Assembly: GCA_030591195.1 (NCBI GenBank)
Contig: JAUVBO010000289.1
Location: 1-5,465 of the forward strand
Reading direction: 5' to 3'
From: Pseudomonadota bacterium
GTDB taxonomy: Bacteria; Myxococcota; Polyangia; GCA-2747355; JACKDQ01
Length of the DNA stretch: 5,465 bases
The position numbers and the translations under genes are program-made. Below the pieces are notes generated by a model. The model made no database searches, was not told where the DNA came from, and saw nothing but the letters and a program-made list of their open reading frames with translations. Positions 1-5,465 of this stretch are shown one piece after another. Numbering within the stretch: the stretch's first letter is position 1; each line of letters opens with the position of its first letter.

Positions 1-148
1 CGGCGGCGAACTCGGCCTGGATCTTCAGCTGTCAAGCCTCGAAGGAATTTGTCTTTGCGTCGTTGTTCGTGGTCGAGAACTTGACGAGGGAGGGCCCGGC
101 GCGGGCCAACCTGCCACGAGCTGGCCGATTCGCCGGCCACATCTTGTG
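1..148. other. Left flank without a convincing gene
   Basis: No reading frame here has a start, a ribosome binding site and protein-like content that would make a gene. The plus-strand frames give low-complexity Arg/Pro/Gly peptides. On the minus strand one frame ends in a TGA at 32-34, and the codons beyond that stop stay open to the window edge and read QLKIQAEFAA. That looks more protein-like than the surrounding frames and could be the remnant of a gene continuing left, but ten residues are too few to assign. Bases 133-145 form the left copy of a 13-bp direct repeat that brackets the adjacent 52-bp array. Confidence 0.4.
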
Positions 149-340
149 CGCCACGCTAACCGTCGCGCAGGGGCCGAACATTTCGGAACTCGGGGCTGTA
201 CGCCACGCTAACCGTCGCGCAGGGACCAAACATTTCGGAACTCGGGGCTGTGCGCCACGCTAGCCGTCGCGCAGGGACCGAACATTTCGGAACTCGGGGC
301 TGTGCGCCACGCTAACCGTCGCGCAGGGACCGAACATTTC
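149..340. repeat. Tandem array of a 52-bp unit, 3.7 copies
   Basis: Three full copies start at 149, 201 and 253 with an exact 52-base period, and a 36-base partial copy follows at 305-340. The copies are nearly identical. Visible differences are G for A at 172 in copy 1, A for G in copy 2 (CCAAA instead of CCGAA near 227), G for A near 263 in copy 3, and the last two bases of the unit. Most units contain a short hairpin, CCGAA-CAT-TTCGG (174-186 in copy 1, 278-290 in copy 3), and a wider one, TGCGC...GCGCA (147-151 with 165-169). Because 52 is not a multiple of three, the array cannot encode a peptide repeat in one frame. A 13-bp sequence, ccggccac(a/g)tctt, lies on both sides (133-145 and 340-352). 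There are no unique spacers, so it is not CRISPR. Function is unknown. Confidence 0.9.
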
Positions 341-351
341 CGGCCACGTCT

Positions 352-705
352 TCAGTCCTTGACGCAGACCAACGCCTTGCCCTCGTTGCCGATGAGATCC
401 TTGTCATCGCACTTGTAGGCTTCCCTGCAGTGCTCGTGCTTGCCGCAGGTCAGCAGGCACACTCCACCCTTCTTGTCGACGCAGACCGATCCCTCCGGGC
501 ACTCCCGGCTATGCAGGCATCCGTAGCTGCACAGCCCGCCCGGAAAGTCGCTCGAGAGAAAGCAGGTCGAGTCCTCGACACAATCGCCCGGACCACCGCA
601 CGATCCGCCGACCACCGGGCTGTCGACGCCGGCAACGTTCGAGCATCCGAGGGTGCCGACGACGACGGCCAACAGGAGCACCGCCACAGTTACAGATCGC
701 ATCAT
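352..705 (-). CDS. Cysteine-rich secreted lipoprotein, three disulfide-type repeats
   Basis: This encodes a 117-residue predicted lipoprotein. It has a short basic N-terminus (MMRS), a hydrophobic segment over residues 5-19, and a cysteine at 21 in the context GTLGC, a non-canonical but plausible lipobox. The mature part has twelve more cysteines at 36, 42, 48, 59, 63, 69, 75, 83, 87, 93, 99 and 114. They fall into three units of the form C-x5-C-x5-C-x(7-14)-C, joined by x3 linkers. The even count suggests six disulfides in an extracytoplasmic protein. Small Cys-repeat lipoproteins of this style are frequent in Myxococcota, and spacing of this kind is sometimes annotated as Dickkopf-like; this is a resemblance only, and the function is unknown. 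The start codon is one of two adjacent ATGs (705 or 702). GAGG lies 2 bases before the first and 5 before the second, which slightly favours 702. The TGA stop overlaps the end of the 13-bp repeat flanking the 52-bp array. Confidence 0.8.
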   Translation of the reverse strand: MMRSVTVAVLLLAVVVGTLGCSNVAGVDSPVVGGSCGGPGDCVEDSTCFLSSDFPGGLCSYGCLHSRECPEGSVCVDKKGGVCLLTCGKHEHCREAYKCDDKDLIGNEGKALVCVKD

Positions 706-989
706 CGCCTCACGCTCCGCCGGGCCTGAGTCTATCTCATTGTGGGCTCGATGGTCCCCAGACCTTGGCTTCCGCTGGGGTCAGCCGTTCCGGAGGCCGA
801 TAACCGCCTGTCACCACGCGCATTTTTCCAGCTGCGTCCGAGCCCGGCCACGGATCGCCATGGTTCCGCGGGAACCAAAGTCCACCCCGCGCTGCGAATC
901 GGAGCACCCAAGGCATCGAAAGATGACGGATGCCGCGCTCGTGCCCCTCTTGGCTCGGTCCGTGCAAACCAACCGCGGGGAGGGAAAAC
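706..989. other. Divergent intergenic region with two inverted repeats
   Basis: This 284-base stretch separates two genes transcribed away from each other, so promoters for both should lie here. I see no reading frame with a credible start and ribosome binding site, and no confident -35/-10 pair. Two inverted repeats stand out: CCCCAG...CTGGGG (756-761 with 775-780, loop 13) and TGGTTCC-GCG-GGAACCA (861-877). Longer open frames that cross the region give Arg/Pro-rich peptides typical of shadow translation in GC-rich DNA. Confidence 0.5.
861..877. promoter_or_regulatory. 17-bp inverted repeat, candidate operator
   Basis: TGGTTCC-GCG-GGAACCA is a perfect inverted repeat with 7-bp arms and a 3-base centre. 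It sits in the divergent region, 113 bases before the ATG at 990 and 156 bases from the opposite start at 705. Its dyad symmetry and size fit a binding site for a dimeric regulator. It could also be a transcribed hairpin, but no T-tract follows. No regulator is identified. Confidence 0.3.
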
Positions 990-1460
990 ATGACCAGGCT
1001 CGCGGTTATCTTCAGCGCCATCGCCTGTCTCTCGCTGCTCGGCGGCTGCGGGCACCATCAGGTGCCGGGCCCGGTCGTGGCGCCACCCGGAGCCGTGGCG
1101 CCCTGGCAGGGCCTGGTGAGGCTCGCCGCCGCCGGCGGTGCAGCCTTCGATGCGGAGACCGAGCGCGAAATCCCGCGACGGATCATCCACGCGATGCTGT
1201 CCGGGATTGCCGTCCGAGCCGTCGTCGACTGCCTCGGCGTCGAGTCAGCTGGCGGCCGGCAGGCGGTCCACGCGGTGATGCGGGTCGGCTTCGCTGCCGG
1301 CACGACCCACGAGCAGCGCCAGCGTGCCGAGGCGTTGCTGCGCTCTCTCGCGCCCCAGGCCGAGGCCTATGGCAAGTACCTCGATGAGCAGCAGTCGCAG
1401 GGTCTCGTCTCGCTCGCCGGCGCCGCGGAGGTGTTCGATCGCGGCCGGACCGTCGACTAG
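990..1460 (+). CDS. Small predicted lipoprotein, unknown family
   Basis: This encodes a 156-residue protein with a textbook lipoprotein signal: MTR, a hydrophobic stretch over residues 4-17, then LGGC with the lipid-accepting cysteine at residue 20. The in-frame start 60 bases upstream would put about 20 non-signal residues before the hydrophobic stretch. The ATG at 990 follows a strong purine-rich ribosome binding site (GGGGAGGG, about 977-984), so 990 is preferred. After a Gly/Pro-rich linker (residues 21-40) the protein is mostly helical in character, with a Glu/Arg-rich segment around 54-64, Ala/Val-rich helices around 67-110 and a charged helix near 105-135 (HEQRQRAEALLRSLAPQ). No family, active-site motif or transmembrane segment is recognised. 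After signal peptidase II cleavage it would be lipid-anchored in the envelope. Its stop lies 68 bases from the end of the convergent SpoIID-like gene. Confidence 0.8.
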   Translation: MTRLAVIFSAIACLSLLGGCGHHQVPGPVVAPPGAVAPWQGLVRLAAAGGAAFDAETEREIPRRIIHAMLSGIAVRAVVDCLGVESAGGRQAVHAVMRVGFAAGTTHEQRQRAEALLRSLAPQAEAYGKYLDEQQSQGLVSLAGAAEVFDRGRTVD

Positions 1461-1479
1461 CAGACAAGCCAGTCCGGCC
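1443..1479 (+). terminator. Possible hairpin terminator after the small lipoprotein
   Basis: GGCCGGAC at 1443-1450 pairs perfectly with GTCCGGCC at 1472-1479, giving an 8-bp GC-rich stem with a 21-base loop that contains the stop codon. There is no following T-run, and the loop is long for an intrinsic terminator. Its position between two convergent genes suits a transcription end, but the call is weak. Confidence 0.25.
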
Positions 1480-1528
1480 CTCCGGGTCGATACCTAACCG
1501 GTCCGAAGCGCGTCTACCACTGCCCGCT

Positions 1529-2506
<978 letters not shown>

Positions 2507-2708
2507 GGTGGCCCGCAACTGCCAGCGGCATGCCACCCTGAGACGTCGCCGCGGATACCGCGGGGAAAGCCTATGTTCACCACCAGATGCACGGCAACGG
2601 GCCCCGGGCGATCTCCGGGTTTGGGATGTGAAGACCGGGGGCCATAGCCCCTCGACACTGCAAACGACTGTCTGCACCATGTGGATCGAGCCGCAATGCT
2701 GTAGGGTC
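2507..2708. promoter_or_regulatory. Divergent intergenic region between the SpoIID-like and CheW-like genes
   Basis: The 202 bases between the two divergent starts should contain promoters for both genes, but no convincing -35/-10 pair is visible. Symmetric elements include CCGCGG-ATA-CCGCGG at 2549-2563 and GGGGC-CATA-GCCCC at 2638-2651. Open frames on both strands cross the region, but they lack signal-peptide or domain features here and are probably not translated. Confidence 0.35.
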
Positions 2709-3620
2709 ATGATGATGTCTGTGTCGATGATCAGCACGCCCACCACCCCGAACGCCGATGCATCGAGGATGATGCTCGCGTTCGAGATCGATCACGGCTG
2801 GTACAGCGTCCCGGTCACGAGGGTCAGCGAGATCCTCGACGGCGCCACGCCTCACATCTCCGTGCCCCGGCTGCCGCCCCAGATCACCGGCCTGATGAAG
2901 CTCGAGCCGAGCCGGGAGCTGCTGCCGCTGATCGACGTGCGGCGAACCTTGCGCCTCGAGCGGGGCGCCGAGAGGACCGTCGATCCCAGACACGCGGCGC
3001 TCAGCGAGCGGATCGTGGTCTTTCGGGTCGCCGGCATCCGCGCCGGCATCCGCTGTGACCGTGTCAGCCCGACGCTAGCCGGTGGCATCGGCCGGGTCGC
3101 GTCCGGCTGGGGCGCGCCAGCCGGGCCGCTGCCGGTGCTCAACCTCCGCCGGTTGCTCCGCGCCGCCTTCCTCGATCCCGACGCCCTCGAGCCCGCGCCT
3201 CCCCCGCCGCCCGAGCCCGAAACGATCCTGACCACCCTGGTCGGTGAGCTGCGCGTGGCGCTCGACGTCGACCGCATCGACGCTGTCGCGGGCACGCGTG
3301 AGGAGGCGATCGGCGACGACTCGATCCCGCGGCTCGAGCTCGCCAGCTGGTTCAACGCCGGCTGGGTGAGCCAGAGCCCCACCGACCGCAAGCTGCTGCG
3401 CGTCACCTCCGGCGACAAGCAGGCGCTGGTGGTGCTCGGTTCCGCGGTCCGGATCAAGCCGGTGAAGGCATTTCACCCGCTGCCCCGGGCCCTGGGGCCG
3501 ATCGGACACCGGGCGGGGGTCACCGGCCTGGCGGTGGACCAGGCGGGCAACGAGGCGCTCGTCGCCGACATCGACCGCCTGGTGTCGATAGCGCAGCAGC
3601 AGGAGGTGCGCCGCCGGTGA
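2709..3620 (+). CDS. Protein with two tandem CheW-like domains
   Basis: This encodes about 303 residues. CheW domains link chemoreceptors to CheA-type histidine kinases in the cytoplasm, so a role as a signalling adaptor is inferred. The first CheW-like domain (about 22-150) shows LAFEIDHGWYSVPVTRVSEIL (23-43), ISVPRLPPQITGL (50-62), LLPLIDVRRTL (71-81), RIVVFRVAGIRAGI (101-114) and LPVLNLRRLL (141-150). These match the usual 'gVPxV.EV', 'vPxxPxxi.Gv', 'LPviDLr' and closing 'vLdl..LL' elements. A proline-rich linker (161-170) leads to a second, more divergent copy (about 171-295): LRVALDVDRIDAV (181-193), IPRLELASWF (206-215), KLLRVTSGDKQALVV (228-242), FHPLPRAL (255-262) and GVTGLAV...LVADIDRLV (270-292). 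No signal peptide or membrane segment is seen. Three consecutive ATGs (2709, 2712, 2715) follow AGGG at 2703-2706; spacing favours 2712 or 2715. No methyltransferase, receptor or CheA gene is adjacent, so its partners are unknown. Confidence 0.82.
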   Translation: MMMSVSMISTPTTPNADASRMMLAFEIDHGWYSVPVTRVSEILDGATPHISVPRLPPQITGLMKLEPSRELLPLIDVRRTLRLERGAERTVDPRHAALSERIVVFRVAGIRAGIRCDRVSPTLAGGIGRVASGWGAPAGPLPVLNLRRLLRAAFLDPDALEPAPPPPPEPETILTTLVGELRVALDVDRIDAVAGTREEAIGDDSIPRLELASWFNAGWVSQSPTDRKLLRVTSGDKQALVVLGSAVRIKPVKAFHPLPRALGPIGHRAGVTGLAVDQAGNEALVADIDRLVSIAQQQEVRRR

Positions 3621-3637
3621 CCCGCCCGAGGTCTGAG

Positions 3638-3652
3638 CCGGGCATGGCCCGG
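3638..3652. terminator. GC hairpin between convergent genes
   Basis: CCGGGC-ATG-GCCCGG forms a perfect 6-bp stem with a 3-base loop in the 33-base gap between the CheW-like stop (3620) and the Nudix stop (3654). The location suits a terminator serving both strands. No T-run follows on either strand, so it is not a standard intrinsic terminator. Confidence 0.4.
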
Positions 3653-3653
3653 G

Positions 3654-4298
3654 TCAAGGGTCGGGGCGCAGGTCGGTCCAGCTGAGCGCGCTGCGCTCGA
3701 TCGGCGGCACCGGCCGGCCTACCAGCTCCGCCACCACCAGCAGCAGCTCGTAGAAGGTGTGGGCCGTGGCCCCGAACATCAGCCGCCCCTCGGGCCGAAA
3801 GACCGGCGAGAGGATCTCGAGCCCGCCGATGGCAAAGGGGATCCCCTCGAGGGCGACCTGATCGAGCACCTCGAACAGCTCCAGGCGCAGCACCTGAGCC
3901 ACCTCGTCGGGGCGCGGGCGCAGCTCGTGTCGAGGATCCACCGCGGCCACGTAGGGCTCGAGCCTGAAGTCGGAGGTGTAGACCGGCATCGAGCTCAGCC
4001 GTCCGAGGACCTCCACCTCCTCGATGCCGAGCTCCTCCCGCGCCTCCCGGAGCGCCGTGGCGAGCAGGTCGTGGTCATTGGCGTCGGGGCGGCCGCCGGG
4101 GAAGCAGACCTCGCCAGCGTGGCGGCTCAACCTTGCCGAGCGCAGGGTCAGGATCACGGTCGGCGACGGATCGAGCAGCACCGGAACCAGGACCCCGGCC
4201 CGCAGGTGGTTGCGCCGCCCCGGCAGGGCGGGGATCTCCGGGGCCGGGTGACGGGCGAGGGCCCCGCGCAGATCTTCGGCGGTGACGAGCTCACTCAT
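3654..4298 (-). CDS. Nudix hydrolase, CoA pyrophosphatase (NudL) type
   Basis: This encodes a 214-residue cytosolic Nudix protein. The segment LTLRSARLSRHAGEVCFPGG (50-69) matches the signature that precedes the Nudix box in the NudL/YeaB (UPF0035) subfamily, where members typically cleave coenzyme A or its derivatives into phosphopantetheine and 3',5'-ADP. The Nudix box follows, GGR...DLLATALREAREELGI (68-92), with R84, E85, E88 and E89 in the metal-binding REUxEE core. As in that subfamily, spacing before REAREE is one residue longer than the classic GX5EX7RE. The length is close to the usual ~190-210 residues, and the C-terminal part (about 95-205) fits the rest of the fold. The start at 4298 is preceded by only a weak GAG, so initiation may be inefficient or leaderless. 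The gene is convergent with the CheW-like gene and divergent from the kinase-like gene, so it is probably a stand-alone housekeeping unit. Family is clear; CoA as substrate is inferred. Confidence 0.9.
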   Translation of the reverse strand: MSELVTAEDLRGALARHPAPEIPALPGRRNHLRAGVLVPVLLDPSPTVILTLRSARLSRHAGEVCFPGGRPDANDHDLLATALREAREELGIEEVEVLGRLSSMPVYTSDFRLEPYVAAVDPRHELRPRPDEVAQVLRLELFEVLDQVALEGIPFAIGGLEILSPVFRPEGRLMFGATAHTFYELLLVVAELVGRPVPPIERSALSWTDLRPDP

Positions 4299-4408
4299 TG
4301 CTCGAGCTTAGTGGAAAACTCGGGTCTTGCCCCGAGCAGCTGCTCGACGGCGTGACTCACTGCTTGCTGTGTCGCCTGCCCGCCCGCTATTCTGAGGCGG
4401 TGAGCGCA
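4299..4408. promoter_or_regulatory. Divergent promoter region with perfect 14-bp palindrome
   Basis: The 110 bases between the Nudix and kinase-like starts contain CGAGCAGCTGCTCG at 4333-4346, a perfect 14-bp palindrome, and a second small palindrome, GCTCGAGC, at 4300-4307 next to the Nudix start. For the plus-strand gene a possible promoter is TTGCTG (4364-4369), 18 bases, then TATTCT (4388-4393). That would start transcription near 4400, which is where an in-frame GTG lies, so a leaderless transcript is possible. The palindrome lies upstream of this -35 and could be an operator. The promoter call is weak in such GC-rich DNA. Confidence 0.3.
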
Positions 4409-5465
4409 ATGGATCAGCTGAGGCCGCTGGCCGAGGGAGCAGCCGTCGGCGACTACCAGGTTCGCCGGCCGGTGCACGTCGGCGCCGCGGGATGGGTCTA
4501 CGAGGCGGCACACCAGCGGACCAGCCGGCGGGTGATCCTGCGCCTGCTGCACCCCCCCCTGGTGAGCGATGGCGAGGCACTGCAGGGGCTGATCGACGAG
4601 GTGCGGCGCGTGGCCTGCCTCGACCTGCCAGGGGTGGTGCCGATCCGCTCGGTGGACACGCTGGCGGACGGCACGGTCTGCACGGTGGCCGACGCGGCGC
4701 CGGGCCGATCACTCGGCGACCTGCTCGAAGAGCGGGGCCAGCTGCCGGTCGCCGAGGCATCGAAGCTCTTCGACCGCCTGCTGCTCGCGCTGGCAGCCGT
4801 GCACGGCCACGGCTTCTGCCACGGCCACCTCAAGCCAACCAACATCTTCGTCACCGACCCCGCCAAGCCCGGCGGCAGCCCCTCGGTGACGCTGATCGAC
4901 CTCGGGCTGGTGCGGCTGATCCAACCGGCGGTGATGCGCGGAGAGCCGTCGGCCTATGCCACCAAGCTCGAGTACTTCGCTCCCGAGCAGTGCCGCGGCG
5001 ATGCTGCCGATCCGCGCAGCGACATCTACGCGGTGGGAGCCCTGCTCTACCACGCGGTGACCGGCCAGCCACCCTTCGTCGCGCCCAAGGCCGAGGAGCT
5101 GCGGCGACTGCACCAGGAAACCAGGCCCGAGCCACCAGGCGACAAGGTCCACCTCTCCGCCGCGATCAACGACTTGATCCTCAAGGCCCTGTCCAAGTGG
5201 CCCGAGGATCGATTCCAGAGCGCCATCGACCTGCGATCGACCCTGACTAGCCTTCCCGAGCCGAAGCCCGAGCCGAAGCCGAAGCCGAAGCCGAAGCCCG
5301 AGCCCGCCCTGGGGATCGGCGGCACGAGCGAGCTCGAGGCGGTCCAGATCCTCGACATGGAGGAGATCGAGGAGATTGAAGTAGAGGACGAGCCTCCACC
5401 TCCCGTCCCACCTCCGCCACCGCCTCACCCCCCCGCTTCGGAGCCGGAGCCGGAGCCGGAGCCAG
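4409..5465 (+). CDS. Ser/Thr kinase-fold protein, probable pseudokinase (partial)
   Basis: The first 352 codons of a gene running off the right edge are present. Residues about 13-282 follow the bacterial Hanks-type kinase fold: a loop GAAGWVYEA (25-33), an alpha-C glutamate (E64), PGVVPIRSV (74-82), the catalytic-loop equivalent CHGHLKPTNI (137-146), IDLGLVRL (163-170), EYFAPEQCRG (188-197), DPRSDIYAVGALLYHAVTG (201-219) and KWPEDRFQSA (263-272). Key catalytic positions are altered. The VAIK lysine is arginine (VILR, R45), the HRD motif is HGH so the catalytic aspartate is histidine (H140), and the glycine loop is degenerate. The metal-binding aspartate (D164), K142 and N145 remain. This suggests ATP or partner binding without normal phosphotransfer. 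A Pro/Glu/Lys repeat follows (284-299), then an acidic stretch (316-328), a proline run (329-342) and a second Glu-Pro repeat at the edge. The start is ATG 4409 or the in-frame GTG 4400; GAGG lies at 4394-4397. No transmembrane segment is reached. Confidence 0.85.
   Translation, partial: MDQLRPLAEGAAVGDYQVRRPVHVGAAGWVYEAAHQRTSRRVILRLLHPPLVSDGEALQGLIDEVRRVACLDLPGVVPIRSVDTLADGTVCTVADAAPGRSLGDLLEERGQLPVAEASKLFDRLLLALAAVHGHGFCHGHLKPTNIFVTDPAKPGGSPSVTLIDLGLVRLIQPAVMRGEPSAYATKLEYFAPEQCRGDAADPRSDIYAVGALLYHAVTGQPPFVAPKAEELRRLHQETRPEPPGDKVHLSAAINDLILKALSKWPEDRFQSAIDLRSTLTSLPEPKPEPKPKPKPKPEPALGIGGTSELEAVQILDMEEIEEIEVEDEPPPPVPPPPPPHPPASEPEPEPEP
5258..5305. repeat. Imperfect Pro-Glu/Pro-Lys coding repeat
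   Basis: Repeated GAGCC(G/C) and AAGCC(G/C) hexamers encode alternating Glu-Pro and Lys-Pro dipeptides at residues 284-299 of the kinase-like protein. A second block of GAGCCG units begins near 5441 and is cut by the window end. Such rods usually act as stiff spacers between a globular domain and a distal part of the protein. Confidence 0.75.

Noticed and set aside
32..263. Small genes on either strand across the 52-bp repeat array
   Set aside because: The repeat period is not a multiple of three, there is no ribosome binding site, and the products are low-complexity Arg/Pro-rich peptides, so they look like chance open frames.
149..340. CRISPR array
   Set aside because: The 52-bp units abut directly with no unique spacers between them, and no cas-like gene is nearby.
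930..989. Upstream ATG start for the small lipoprotein
   Set aside because: It would place about 20 polar residues before the signal peptide, while the ATG at 990 has a strong ribosome binding site and begins the signal directly.
2507..2746. N-terminal extension of the SpoIID-like protein to the first in-frame ATG
   Set aside because: The extra 80 residues overlap the start of the divergent CheW-like gene and precede a complete lipoprotein signal, so they are probably untranslated.
4492..5250. 252-residue Arg/Pro-rich frame on the plus strand within the kinase-like gene
   Set aside because: It is out of frame with the kinase-fold motifs and its composition is typical of shifted frames in GC-rich DNA.
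4709..5428. 239-residue minus-strand frame with Leu/Gly/Arg repeats opposite the kinase-like gene
   Set aside because: The repeats mirror the Pro/Glu/Lys codons on the other strand, and no domain or ribosome binding site is evident.

Overview
The window is GC-rich DNA that reads like a member of the Myxococcota (Deltaproteobacteria-type lineage). Three things point there: a secreted protein ending in a Cys-Gly / transmembrane / poly-Arg tail of the MYXO-CTERM type, several small lipoproteins including one rich in regularly spaced cysteines, and a bacterial Ser/Thr-kinase-fold protein with Pro/Glu/Lys-rich linkers. This assignment is an inference from protein style, not from a database match.

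Layout. Positions 1-351 contain no convincing intact gene, but hold a tandem array of a 52-bp unit (three full copies plus a 36-bp partial copy, 149-340) bracketed by a 13-bp direct repeat. Next come a minus-strand Cys-rich lipoprotein (352-705), a 284-bp intergenic stretch with two inverted repeats, and a small plus-strand lipoprotein of unknown family (990-1460). This converges on a minus-strand SpoIID/LytB-domain protein (1529-2506) that carries an N-terminal lipobox, a 13-unit Glu-Pro repeat and a MYXO-CTERM-like C-terminus. A 202-bp divergent intergenic region separates it from a plus-strand protein with two CheW-like domains in tandem (about 2709-3620). That gene converges, across a GC hairpin, on a minus-strand Nudix hydrolase of the CoA-pyrophosphatase (NudL) type (3654-4298). 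A second divergent intergenic region leads to a plus-strand kinase-fold protein (from 4409) that runs off the right edge and lacks key catalytic residues, so it is best read as a pseudokinase.

How the genes relate. Orientation alternates at nearly every gene (-, +, -, +, -, +), so there is no clear operon and each gene probably has its own promoter. Envelope functions (two lipoproteins, the SpoIID-like protein) and signalling functions (CheW-like, pseudokinase) sit side by side, but nothing in the sequence proves they act together. The most notable observations are the degenerate kinase active site, the double CheW-like fusion, the unusual surface-anchoring architecture of the SpoIID-like protein, and the 52-bp tandem array. 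I see no clear defence system, mobile element or CRISPR array.
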